This document shows positions 23,083 to 30,926 of a stretch of DNA of 35,957 nucleotides, piece after piece. The position numbers and the translations under genes are program-made. The notes under the pieces are model-generated. The model did no database searches. It saw only the letters and a list, made by a program, of their open reading frames with translations, and was not told the DNA's origin. Source of the DNA: UKL13-2 sp044228625 (GTDB lineage Bacteria; Pseudomonadota; Gammaproteobacteria; Burkholderiales; Usitatibacteraceae); assembly GCA_044228625.1 (NCBI GenBank), contig JBGAUM010000020.1:1-35957 (forward strand), written 5' to 3'. Each line of letters starts with the position of its first letter. Position 1 is the first letter of the stretch.

Positions 23083-23979
23083 CTACAAGTGCTTCTTGAA
23101 AAACTCCACCGTACGCGACCACGCGAGCTTCGCCGCAGCTTCATCGTAACGGGGTGTGGTGTCGTTCAGGAAGCCATGTTGAGTATTGGGGTAAATGTGC
23201 GCCTCGTAACTCACCTTGGCCTCCCTGAGCGCGACTTCATAGGCCGGCCAACCCGCATTGATGCGTTCATCGTTCGAGGCGTAATGCAGCTGCAGCGGGC
23301 ATTTGATCTTGGCGGCATCGTTGGCGGGTGCTTGCGCCCCATAGTACGGGACCGACGCACCGAGGTCCGGAATCCTGGTCGCCAGCATGTTGCAGATGCC
23401 ACCCCCCCAACAAAAGCCGACGGCGCCGACTTTTCCAGTGACACCCGCCACTGTGCGAAGGTAATCCACCGCGGCGACCATGTCATTTCGTGATGCGGCA
23501 GGATCAAGTTTGGGAAACAACTCACGCGCCTTGTCTTCGTTCCCCGGGTAGCCGCCTTGCGGGGTCAAGGCATCGGGGGCGAATGCAGCAAAGCCTTCCA
23601 GCGCCATGCGGCGCGCGACATCCTCAGTGTGAGGATTCAGGCCGCGATTCTCATGGACCACGAGCACGCCCGCCATCTTGGCGGCAGGCTTGGCAGGCAT
23701 GACCAGATAACCGCGCATGCGCCCGGAGCCCTGGGCGGAAAAATACTCCACGTACTTGCCGACGATGCGTGCGTCATCCGGCTTGACTTGCTGCGCTTCG
23801 GCAAATCGTGGATTCAGCATATCGAGCAGCATGGTGCCCGTCACCCCGGCGGCAGCGTACTGGCCCGATCGGGAAATGAAAGCCCGCCGGTCAATGAATC
23901 CGTGGACGTACTGATCAAAGAGCTTCAACACTTCGGGGTGAAAATCCTGCGCTGTCAACCGACTGGGGGCACGATGCAT
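23083..23979 (-). CDS. Dienelactone hydrolase family protein
   Basis: This 298-residue alpha/beta hydrolase has the dienelactone hydrolase triad: the nucleophilic Cys190 in GFCWGGG, the Asp in ASNDERINAGW and the His in NTQHGFLND. VLVVHENRGLNPHTEDVARR gives the oxyanion region. Residues ~30-60 (FIDRRAFISRSGQYAAAGVT) precede the hydrolase and look like a Tat-type signal displaced from the N-terminus. This leader also occurs in family relatives, so export is uncertain. ATG 23979 follows AAGGAG six bases upstream. DLH family members hydrolyse lactones or esters; the true substrate is unknown. It is divergent from a Rieske oxygenase gene, and the two may be co-regulated from the 110-base gap. Confidence 0.9.
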   Translation of the reverse strand: MHRAPSRLTAQDFHPEVLKLFDQYVHGFIDRRAFISRSGQYAAAGVTGTMLLDMLNPRFAEAQQVKPDDARIVGKYVEYFSAQGSGRMRGYLVMPAKPAAKMAGVLVVHENRGLNPHTEDVARRMALEGFAAFAPDALTPQGGYPGNEDKARELFPKLDPAASRNDMVAAVDYLRTVAGVTGKVGAVGFCWGGGICNMLATRIPDLGASVPYYGAQAPANDAAKIKCPLQLHYASNDERINAGWPAYEVALREAKVSYEAHIYPNTQHGFLNDTTPRYDEAAAKLAWSRTVEFFKKHL

Positions 23980-24007
23980 GGGGGACTCCTTCAGGAAATG
24001 ACGGGTC

Positions 24008-24013
24008 ATTCTA
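24008..24013 (-). promoter_or_regulatory. Possible -10 of the dienelactone hydrolase gene
   Basis: TAGAAT on the minus strand lies 28 bases upstream of the ATG at 23979, just before the ribosome site. No convincing -35 accompanies it. The placement is reasonable, but the support is a single hexamer. Confidence 0.3.
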
Positions 24014-24089
24014 TGACGGCGCGGCGAGGCAGACTGTCCGCAAGCTGCTAAAGTTGGTTTCACCTTTCACTTCATCATTGCCCACTTTG

Positions 24090-25157
24090 ATGCTGACCAT
24101 CCATCCAGACATCCGTCTGGCCGAGACGTTGCCCGGCAGCTTTTATCATGCCCCGGACGTCTTTGCTGCGTGCCGGGAAAGAGTGTTTGCCCGCAGTTGG
24201 CAATGGCTGGGCGGCGCCTCGATGTTGCCTGGTTCCGTGTCGCCCCGCGTGGTGCTTCCAGGGCTCCTCGATGAGCCGGTTTTCCTCGCCCGCGATTCAG
24301 CCGGCACGCTCCGCTGTTTTCCAAACGTATGCACGCACCGGGGAAACGTTCTGGTGGCGCGCGATGGCGAGGTTCGGGACATTCGCTGCGGTTACCACTC
24401 GCGGCGATTTGACTTTGCCGGTCGCATGACGTTCATGCCCGGTTTTGAATTGGCCCAGAATTTTCCGCGCGAGTGCGATCACCTCCAACCGGTCCCGATT
24501 GGGGAATGGCGCGGTTTCGCGTGGGCGTCCCTGGCGCCTTCGCCATCTTTTGACGACGTCATGTCCCCCTTGCGCACAGCGCTCAAGGGTCTGTGGCCCA
24601 GGGGTTGGTCATTCGACGCGGCGTCGCGTCGCGAATATTCCATCCACGCCAATTGGGCGCTCTATGTTGAGAATTACCTTGAAGGTTTTCATATCCCCTA
24701 CGTGCACCCGGGACTGAGCCAGGTGCTCGACGTGAAGACCTACCAGACGCAACTATTCCCATGGGCGGTCCGGCAGATCGCCTTGGCGCGGGAGGGTGAC
24801 GTCGCTTTTGAAGACGGTGCAATCCCGGGAGTGGTTGGAAAAGTGGCCGCAGACTACTGGTGGATTTATCCGAACCTCATGCTCAATGTTTATCCCTGGG
24901 GATTGTCGGTCAACGTCGTCTTGCCGGAGGCCATCGACCGTACCCGTGTGATCTTTGAAAGCCATGTTGCGGATCCGGCGCTGCGACATGTCGGCGCAGG
25001 TGCGGCACTCGACACCGTCGAATTGGAGGACGAGGCGATCGTGGAAGCGGTTCAGCGAGGCACGGCATCGCGCTTCTATGGCCGCGGACGCTATTCGCCG
25101 GCACAGGAGCAGGGCACCCACCATTTCCACCGACTGCTCGCGGCGGCACTCGCATGA
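24090..25157 (+). CDS. Rieske-type ring-hydroxylating oxygenase alpha subunit
   Basis: The 355 residues show a complete Rieske centre, CTHRGN…CGYHSRRFDFAG (C-x-H-x16-C-x2-H). A mononuclear iron site follows in NYLEGFHIPYVHPG (two His spaced by four, with the preceding acid for inter-subunit electron transfer). The C-terminal ELEDEAIVEAVQRGTASRFY matches the Rieske oxygenase groups that include choline and carnitine monooxygenase-like enzymes. It would hydroxylate or demethylate a small substrate with O2 and electrons from a reductase, but no reductase gene is nearby. ATG 24090 is used; ribosome-site support is poor, and a TTG at 24054 is possible. The stop overlaps the next gene by ATGA. Confidence 0.88.
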   Translation: MLTIHPDIRLAETLPGSFYHAPDVFAACRERVFARSWQWLGGASMLPGSVSPRVVLPGLLDEPVFLARDSAGTLRCFPNVCTHRGNVLVARDGEVRDIRCGYHSRRFDFAGRMTFMPGFELAQNFPRECDHLQPVPIGEWRGFAWASLAPSPSFDDVMSPLRTALKGLWPRGWSFDAASRREYSIHANWALYVENYLEGFHIPYVHPGLSQVLDVKTYQTQLFPWAVRQIALAREGDVAFEDGAIPGVVGKVAADYWWIYPNLMLNVYPWGLSVNVVLPEAIDRTRVIFESHVADPALRHVGAGAALDTVELEDEAIVEAVQRGTASRFYGRGRYSPAQEQGTHHFHRLLAAALA

Positions 25158-26092
25158 ACCTGTCGATCTGTGTTCCCGACGCATCCGGTGCGCGATGGGT
25201 GGAAGCGTTTGCGACATTGAGACCTGATCTCGAGGCCCATGCGTGGAAGCCGGGGGAGACAGCAGTTCATGCAGACTACGCGTGTGTTTGGGCGCCGCCC
25301 CGCGATTTTTTCGAGGGGCATGCGCCTTTCAAGGCGGTGTTCAACCTGGGCGCGGGCGTGGACTCGATTCTCAAACTCGAGGGCTTGCCAACCTTGTTGA
25401 AAGCGGCACCGTTGATTCGCCTGAACGACGCCGGCATGGCGTCGCAAATGGCGGAATATGTCACCAGTTTCCTTGCGCGGCACGTGCGCGGATTCGGAGA
25501 CTATGCGACACAGCAAAGCGTTGCCCTGTGGAAGAAGCAGCCGCCGGCCGACAAGTCCGAGTGGCCTGTCGGGGTGATGGGCTTGGGTTCGATTGGCGCG
25601 GCAGTTGCGCAGGCCGTTTTCGCCAACGGCTATCCAGTGGCTGGCTGGTCGCGGACGCCGAAAACATTCGACGGTATGCAGGTCTTCGCGGGCCGCGAGG
25701 CACTCGATGAATTCTTGGCTGCGTCGCGCGTCCTGGTCCTGGTGCTGCCGGCAACCCGCGAGACAAATTCAGTCATTGATTCTGCGGCGCTGCAGCGGCT
25801 GCGCCCCGGCGGCCTGGTGATCAACATCGGGCGCGGCGCGCTGATCGATGACCCGGCGTTGATTCATGCGCTCGATGGGGGTCATCTCGGGCACGCCGTG
25901 CTTGATGTATTTCGGGAAGAACCGTTGCCCACCGAACATCCGTTCTGGCGGCACCCGAAAGTCACTGTCACCCCGCACATTTCCGGATTCACGCTGATCG
26001 AGCCGTCCGTACGGCAGATTCTCGAAAAGATCGATGCGCTGGAACGCGGCGACACTGTGGAGGGCGTCGTGGACCTCGAGCGCGGCTACTGA
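25154..26092 (+). CDS. ghrA: Glyoxylate/hydroxypyruvate reductase A-like 2-hydroxyacid dehydrogenase
   Basis: This 312-residue NAD(P)H-dependent D-2-hydroxyacid dehydrogenase is of the GhrA type. It has the N-terminal FNLGAGVDSILKLEGLP characteristic of this branch and the nucleotide motif GVMGLGSIGAAVA near residue 140. WSRTPKTFDGM follows; the arginine after the strand suggests NADPH preference. The catalytic set is complete: Arg in VINIGRGALID, Glu in FREEPLP and His in VTPHISGF. It should reduce glyoxylate or hydroxypyruvate. The ATGA overlap with the Rieske oxygenase gene couples their translation, so it may handle an oxo-acid released by that enzyme; this is inference. Its stop forms TGATCA with the convergent gene's stop. 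Confidence 0.88.
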   Translation: MNLSICVPDASGARWVEAFATLRPDLEAHAWKPGETAVHADYACVWAPPRDFFEGHAPFKAVFNLGAGVDSILKLEGLPTLLKAAPLIRLNDAGMASQMAEYVTSFLARHVRGFGDYATQQSVALWKKQPPADKSEWPVGVMGLGSIGAAVAQAVFANGYPVAGWSRTPKTFDGMQVFAGREALDEFLAASRVLVLVLPATRETNSVIDSAALQRLRPGGLVINIGRGALIDDPALIHALDGGHLGHAVLDVFREEPLPTEHPFWRHPKVTVTPHISGFTLIEPSVRQILEKIDALERGDTVEGVVDLERGY

Positions 26093-27745
26093 TCAATGGG
26101 TTTTGGTCGCCGCCATGCGCAACACCGTCTCGGGCGCAGCAAATGAATCAGCGCGCGACACATCCCAGAACACCTTGAACACCGGCAAGTCCGGCACGCC
26201 CGACAGCAATTCTCCAGGCTTGGCCCACTTGTGCAGCGCCGCCAGTGATCGTACTTCCGTCGAAGACACCCGTCGGATCACATGCTCCGGCCCCAACTCG
26301 CCAGGATGGTTGAGGCCCGCTGCGGCAAGCAATTCCTTCAGCGCCTCCATCGTATTCTCATGGAACTGCAGCACGCGCTCGGCCTTGTCCGGCACCACCA
26401 GCGCGCGCATGCGTTTGGGATCCTGCGTGGTCACGCCCGTCGGGCAATGGCCGGTGTGGCAGGTCTGCGCCTGCAGGCAACCCAGCGCAAACATGAATCC
26501 GCGCGCCGCATTGCACCAGTCCGCCCCCATCGCGATGGTGCGCGCAATGTCGAAGCCCGTGACAATTTTCGCGGACGCGCCCAGCTTGATTTGGTCGCGG
26601 AGATTCACGCCTACCAGCGTGTTGTGCACCAGCATCAGCGCCTCGCGCAGCGGGGCGCCGACGTGATCGGTGAACTCCAGGGGCGCCGCGCCCGTGCCAC
26701 CTTCACCACCGTCGACCACAATGAAGTCCGGCTTGATGCCGGTTTCCAGCATGGCCTTCACCATGCCGAACCATTCCCACGGATGTCCGACCGCAAACTT
26801 CAAGCCGACGGGCTTGCCGTTGGACAGCTCGCGCAGCTTTGCCACGAAATGCATCATTTCGATGGGGGTTGAGAACGCCGAATGCTTGGCCGGCGAAATG
26901 CAATCCGTCCCCACGGGAACGCCGCGCGCCTCGGCAATCTCCGGCGTCACTTTGGCCCCGGGCAGAACGCCGCCGTGGCCCGGCTTCGCACCCTGGGACA
27001 GTTTGATTTCAATCATGCGGACTTGGCTTGACGCAGCGTTCTCCTTGAATCTTTCCGCGCTGAAAGTGCCGTCTGGATTGCGGCAGCCAAAGTATCCGGA
27101 GCCGATTTCCCAAACCAGGTCGCCGCCTTTTTCACGGTGGTAGCGCGATATCGACCCTTCGCCGGTGTCGTGATAAAAGTTGCCGCGCCGCGCGCCCTCA
27201 TTGAGCGCCAGCACGGCATTGGCGGAAAGCGCGCCAAAACTCATGGCAGAAATATTGAAGACGCTGGCGGAGTAGGGTTGGGTACATGCGGGGCCGCCGA
27301 TGGTGACGCGGAAGTCGTGGCTCTTCACGTCCACCGGCGACATCGAGTGATTCATCCACTCGTAGTGCGGTTCATACACATCGAGCTGCGTCCCGAAGGG
27401 GCGCTTGTCCACCACGCCCTTCGCACGCTGGTAAATGATCGACCGTTGGGCGCGTGAATACGGCAGTTCATCGCGGTCGGCTTCAATGAAGTACTGGCGG
27501 ATTTCGGGACGAATGTGTTCGAAGAAAAAGCGGAAATGCGCGATGACCGGATAGTTGCGCCGGATGGCCTGGCGGGTCTGCGTGTAATCAAGGTATCCCA
27601 CAATGGACAAGGCGCCAAAGATCAGTGTCGGCCAGGTCCACCAGCCCGACCACGCGGAAGCAAGCAGGGAGAATGCGGCGAGCACGATGCAGGCGCTCCA
27701 CGCCCAGTAGCGTTGCGGAACCACGGAATCCAGTGCACCCAACAT
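26093..27745 (-). CDS. Membrane-anchored FMN-binding glutamate-synthase-family protein
   Basis: The 550 residues begin with two membrane helices (about 10-55: WSACIVLAAFSLLASAWSGW, LIFGALSIVGYLDYT). A GltB-like synthase barrel follows: FNISAMSFGALSANAVLALN, GGDLVWEIGSGYFGCRNPDG, IKLSQGAKPGHGGVLPGAKV, DFIVVDGGEGGTGAAPLEFT (FMN phosphate region) and the [3Fe-4S] cysteines in GCLQAQTCHTGHCPTGVTTQ. The glutaminase domain of GltB is absent, so it cannot by itself use glutamine; family members of this form have no firmly known reaction. GGGAG precedes ATG 27745. The frame extends upstream to 28156 without family similarity. No GltD-like partner is adjacent, though one lies 24 kb away in the oxidoreductase operon. 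Confidence 0.88.
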   Translation of the reverse strand: MLGALDSVVPQRYWAWSACIVLAAFSLLASAWSGWWTWPTLIFGALSIVGYLDYTQTRQAIRRNYPVIAHFRFFFEHIRPEIRQYFIEADRDELPYSRAQRSIIYQRAKGVVDKRPFGTQLDVYEPHYEWMNHSMSPVDVKSHDFRVTIGGPACTQPYSASVFNISAMSFGALSANAVLALNEGARRGNFYHDTGEGSISRYHREKGGDLVWEIGSGYFGCRNPDGTFSAERFKENAASSQVRMIEIKLSQGAKPGHGGVLPGAKVTPEIAEARGVPVGTDCISPAKHSAFSTPIEMMHFVAKLRELSNGKPVGLKFAVGHPWEWFGMVKAMLETGIKPDFIVVDGGEGGTGAAPLEFTDHVGAPLREALMLVHNTLVGVNLRDQIKLGASAKIVTGFDIARTIAMGADWCNAARGFMFALGCLQAQTCHTGHCPTGVTTQDPKRMRALVVPDKAERVLQFHENTMEALKELLAAAGLNHPGELGPEHVIRRVSSTEVRSLAALHKWAKPGELLSGVPDLPVFKVFWDVSRADSFAAPETVLRMAATKTH

Positions 27746-27782
27746 CGCCTGCTCCCTGTTTGTCTGGCCTGCGGCGATGATA

Positions 27783-27817
27783 GGCCAAATGGCCATGGGC
27801 GTGGCATGCAAATGCCA
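27783..27817. repeat. Two inverted repeats in the divergent region before marC
   Basis: GGCCA-AA-TGGCC (27783-27794) and TGGCAT-GCAA-ATGCCA (27802-27817) are perfect inverted repeats eight bases apart. They adjoin a TATCAT element on the minus strand (27777-27782), a plausible -10 for the FMN glutamate-synthase-like gene. They could be operators for that promoter; the regulator is unknown. Confidence 0.4.
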
Positions 27818-27955
27818 AAGTGCAGATGCAGCAAGCGTTTCAAGGCAATTGTGGCCCAAACGCCGCACCAGTACTTGAGTTTCATTTGCAGGGCTTGCGC
27901 CGTGGTCTGCAAATTTGGTGTGGCCCGGGATGCATTGCGGCAAAATACGCGTCCC

Positions 27956-28555
27956 ATGAATGCCGAACTCGCCTCCGCTTTCGTCCTCTTGTTCCTCGTG
28001 CTCGACCCCCTGGGCAATCTGCCCGTGGTGTCGCCGATGTTGAAGGGCATCCCCAGCCCGCGCCGCGCGAAAGTGGTGGTCCGCGAATGTTTCCTCGCCT
28101 ACCTCATCCTCATCGCCTTCATGTTTTTCGGGCGGCAGTTCCTCGACGTGATGCACCTGTCGGAGATCTCGCTGTCAATCGCTGGCGGCGTGATCCTGTT
28201 CATGATTTCCATTCGCATGGTCTTTCCTTCGGCCGGGCACAAGGAGAGCGATGCCATGGTTCGGGAGCCATTGTTGGTGCCGCTGGCCATTCCGCTGATC
28301 GCCGGTCCGTCTGCGCTGGCCACGGTCATGCTGATGGTCTCGCGCGAACCGTCCAAGCTTGGGCTGTGGATCGGGGCGCTGAGTGCGGCGATGCTGGTCA
28401 CCACCGTCATCCTGGCGCTGGGCGACCGCATCGAAAAACTTCTCGGCCGTCGCGGCATGGAAGCCGTCGAGCGTTTGATGGGGCTGATCCTGACGGCCAT
28501 TGCCATCGAAATGTTGCTCGGCGGGTTGAAGCAATTCTTGCTGCAACTCAAATGA
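27956..28555 (+). CDS. marC: MarC-family inner-membrane protein
   Basis: This 199-residue, six-helix membrane protein shows the MarC signature LVLDPLGNLPVVSPMLKGIP in the first helix-loop and ISLSIAGGVILFMISIRMVF. The second half repeats it with PLAIPLIAGPSALATVMLM, the usual inverted-repeat topology. Despite its name the family is not clearly tied to multiple antibiotic resistance, and the substrate is unknown. ATG 27956 follows an AAAATACGCG element only ~10 bases upstream, so if that is the -10 the mRNA is almost leaderless. greB begins four bases after the stop, implying an operon. Confidence 0.9.
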   Translation: MNAELASAFVLLFLVLDPLGNLPVVSPMLKGIPSPRRAKVVVRECFLAYLILIAFMFFGRQFLDVMHLSEISLSIAGGVILFMISIRMVFPSAGHKESDAMVREPLLVPLAIPLIAGPSALATVMLMVSREPSKLGLWIGALSAAMLVTTVILALGDRIEKLLGRRGMEAVERLMGLILTAIAIEMLLGGLKQFLLQLK

Positions 28556-28559
28556 CGCC

Positions 28560-29189
28560 ATGAGCAAGGCCTTCACCAAGGAATCCGATGGCAGTGGTGA
28601 CGATGGAGACGACGATCTCAACGTCGGCCTGCCGCCCATTCCGCCCGGTTCAAAGAACTACATCACGCCGCTGGGTCACCAGCGCCTGAAGGACGAACTC
28701 TTGTTCCTGCTCGACAAGGACCGCCCTGCCGTGACGGCCGCCGTGTCATGGGCCGCAAAGAACGGGGATCGCAGCGAGAACGCGGATTACCAGTATGGCA
28801 AAAAGCGGCTGCGCGAAATCGATAGGCGCATCCGCTTTCTCACCAAGCGCCTCGACAGCGCCGAAGTGGTGGACCCGGCCGCACCGCGGGACGAAGAGTT
28901 GGCGGAACAGGTCTTTTTTGGTGCCACCGTTACCTATGAGAACGCCAGGGGCGAGGAAAACACCGTGACCATCGTTGGCATCGACGAGATCGACCTGAAG
29001 AAAAACCACATCAGCTGGATCTCCCCGCTGGCGCGCGCACTGATGAAATCCCGCGAAGGCGATACCGTCATCCTGCACGCACCGGGTGGACGCGAGGAAC
29101 TCGATGTCACCGAAATTCGTTACCAGCGCGTGGACGTGGCGCCGTTTGTACCGGTCGTCACGCAAATGCCCAACGACCGCAAGAACTGA
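28560..29189 (+). CDS. greB: Transcription elongation factor GreB
   Basis: This 209-residue GreA/GreB-family factor rescues backtracked RNA polymerase by stimulating transcript cleavage. It has KNYITPLGHQRLKDELLFLL followed by a coiled coil with the acidic tip GDRSENADYQYGKKRLREID (the Asp and Glu that position the catalytic metal). The FKBP-like C-terminal domain contains VFFGATVTYENARGEENTVT and ISWISPLARALMKSREGD. The YQYGKKRLREIDRRIRFLTK pattern favours GreB over GreA. An acidic, glycine-rich extension of about 25 residues (SDGSGDDGDDDLN) precedes the conserved part. It follows marC by four bases, and its stop is fused to the convergent phnE stop. Confidence 0.94.
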   Translation: MSKAFTKESDGSGDDGDDDLNVGLPPIPPGSKNYITPLGHQRLKDELLFLLDKDRPAVTAAVSWAAKNGDRSENADYQYGKKRLREIDRRIRFLTKRLDSAEVVDPAAPRDEELAEQVFFGATVTYENARGEENTVTIVGIDEIDLKKNHISWISPLARALMKSREGDTVILHAPGGREELDVTEIRYQRVDVAPFVPVVTQMPNDRKN

Positions 29190-30008
29190 TCAGATGAGAC
29201 GCTTGCGGATCACCGTGACCGCGATCTCGGCAAGGATCACGACGACAAACACCGCTGTCAAAACGACGGCGACCTGATCCCAGCGGAACAGGTTCATCGC
29301 GGTATCCATCGCCATGCCGATGCCGCCTGCGCCAACGAGCCCCAGCACGGCGGATTCACGCACGTTGATGTCCCAGCGGAACAGTGCGATCGACCAGAAC
29401 GCCGGCATCACCTGGGGCCAGTAGCCTTTGAGAAAGACGCTGGTTTTGGAGGCGCCGGTGGCGGTCAAGGCTTCCACCGGCCCCTTGTGGGCTTCTTCCA
29501 GGGCTTCGCCAAACAACTTGCCCACAAAGCCGACGGAACGGAACGCGATGGCCATGGTGCCGGCCAAGGCCCCGGGCCCGAAGATGCCGATGAACAGCAA
29601 TGCCCAGACCAGCGTGTTCACCGAACGCGACGCGACCAGGATGAACTTCGCCGCAACGTTGATCGGCCAGTAGGGCACGAGGTTGCGCGCGCTGAGGATG
29701 CCCACCGGCAATGCGAACAGCAGGCAGATGAGCGTGCCGAGGGTGGCTATGTTGAGCGTCTCGATGAGTGCCTTGTGAACGCTCTTGGGGTAGTACGCGG
29801 CGTCCATCGGCCACATGCGCGTGAAAAAATCCTTCAACTGCGCCGGCGCGTCGTACAGGAACTCGGGAATGATATCGATCGTCTTGAGCGACCACACCAC
29901 CGCCGCGACGCACACAAAGTAGAACCCGAAGCGCAGCACGCGTTGCTCCGGGGTGTAGCGGACCCAGTCGCGTTCCACATTCGCCAAGCCGGGCAGTGCA
30001 GTGCTCAT
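29190..30008 (-). CDS. phnE: Phosphonate-type ABC transporter permease (PhnE-like, second)
   Basis: This 272-residue inner-membrane permease is of the PhnE family. Six helices are traceable (RFGFYFVCVAAVVWSLKTID at the start, VAVVLTAVFVVVILAEIAVT at the end). The PhnE-type loops are IETLNIATLGTLICLLFALP, ARNLVPYWPINVAAKFILVA and the coupling region GEALEEAHKGPVEALTATGAS, with VRESAVLGLVGAGGIGM near the C-terminus. It forms the membrane channel together with the upstream permease, overlapping it by ATGA (30005-30008). It is the last gene of the transporter operon and ends in a TGATCA shared with greB. Confidence 0.9.
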   Translation of the reverse strand: MSTALPGLANVERDWVRYTPEQRVLRFGFYFVCVAAVVWSLKTIDIIPEFLYDAPAQLKDFFTRMWPMDAAYYPKSVHKALIETLNIATLGTLICLLFALPVGILSARNLVPYWPINVAAKFILVASRSVNTLVWALLFIGIFGPGALAGTMAIAFRSVGFVGKLFGEALEEAHKGPVEALTATGASKTSVFLKGYWPQVMPAFWSIALFRWDINVRESAVLGLVGAGGIGMAMDTAMNLFRWDQVAVVLTAVFVVVILAEIAVTVIRKRLI

Positions 30009-30892
30009 GAGCCCTCCACCGCGTTCAGCGCGCGATCACGCCGCTCGGGCGTGGATTGGCCAAATCGACGCCGCAGCCAATCGACCACCGACAGGTTTTC
30101 GGTGAACAGTGCGCGGACGAAATTGGACAGGATTTCGCCGATCATGATCAGCGCAATGATGGCCAGCAGGATGGCGCAGACGAAGTCGTAGTCAAAGCGC
30201 TGGAAGGCTGCAAACAGCGTGCCGCCAATGCCGCCCGCCCCGACGATGCCAATCATGGTGGAGTGCCGCAGGTTTGAATCAAATTGGTAGGTGGCAAATC
30301 CGAGGAAGCGCGAGAAGACTTGCGGCAACACGCCGAACATCACCACGTTCATGAATGACGCCCCGGTTGCGCGAATGGCCTCGACCTGCTTGGGCGAAAT
30401 CTCCTCGATGGCTTCCGCGAAGAGCTTGGAAACGAATCCGATCGAGCCCACCACCAGCGCACCGATGCCGGCGATCGCACCAAAACCGACCGCTTTCACA
30501 AAAATGATGGCCACCACCACTTCATGAAACGATCGGGAGATGGCGATCAGCCCCCGTGCCGGCCATACCACCCATGCCGGCATCAGGTTACGGGCGGCCA
30601 GGAGGCCGATGGGCAGGGACAATGCAATGCCCAACACCGTGGCAATGAACGTGATCTGCAGGCTTTCCTTGAGGCCGGTCAACAAGGATTCCCATTTGTC
30701 GCCGCTCGCATCCGGCGGAAACATGCGTCCCAGGAACTTGGCGGCATTCTCCAACCCCGCCGCAAACCGTGCCCAAGTCACATCCAATTGGCCTGCGGCC
30801 CACACCACGTAGATCGCGAGGACGATCCAGCCGATTCGGGCGGGCCAATTGGTGGGGAACGCGGAACGCATGGCGGAAGAGGTGGGGGTCAC
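30005..30892 (-). CDS. phnE: Phosphonate-type ABC transporter permease (PhnE-like, first)
   Basis: This 295-residue permease is paralogous to its downstream neighbour: LKESLQITFIATVLGIALSL, ARNLMPAWVVWPARGLIAIS and the coupling loop AEAIEEISPKQVEAIRATGA, ending with LRHSTMIGIVGAGGIGG. A non-consensus GTG start at 30892 is assumed; ATG 30871 (seven residues shorter) is the alternative. It lies 34 bases after the ATPase gene. Two permeases of this type with one ATPase is the usual PhnC-D-E-E arrangement, implying a heterodimeric channel. Specificity cannot be read from permeases. Confidence 0.9.
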   Translation of the reverse strand: MTPTSSAMRSAFPTNWPARIGWIVLAIYVVWAAGQLDVTWARFAAGLENAAKFLGRMFPPDASGDKWESLLTGLKESLQITFIATVLGIALSLPIGLLAARNLMPAWVVWPARGLIAISRSFHEVVVAIIFVKAVGFGAIAGIGALVVGSIGFVSKLFAEAIEEISPKQVEAIRATGASFMNVVMFGVLPQVFSRFLGFATYQFDSNLRHSTMIGIVGAGGIGGTLFAAFQRFDYDFVCAILLAIIALIMIGEILSNFVRALFTENLSVVDWLRRRFGQSTPERRDRALNAVEGS

Positions 30893-30926
30893 AATGTCTC
30901 GATGGTCGAAGGAAATATTGCGCGAC

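Noticed and set aside
27956..28555. Naming this gene as an antibiotic-resistance determinant
   Set aside because: MarC proteins are not established as resistance factors; only the family call is kept.
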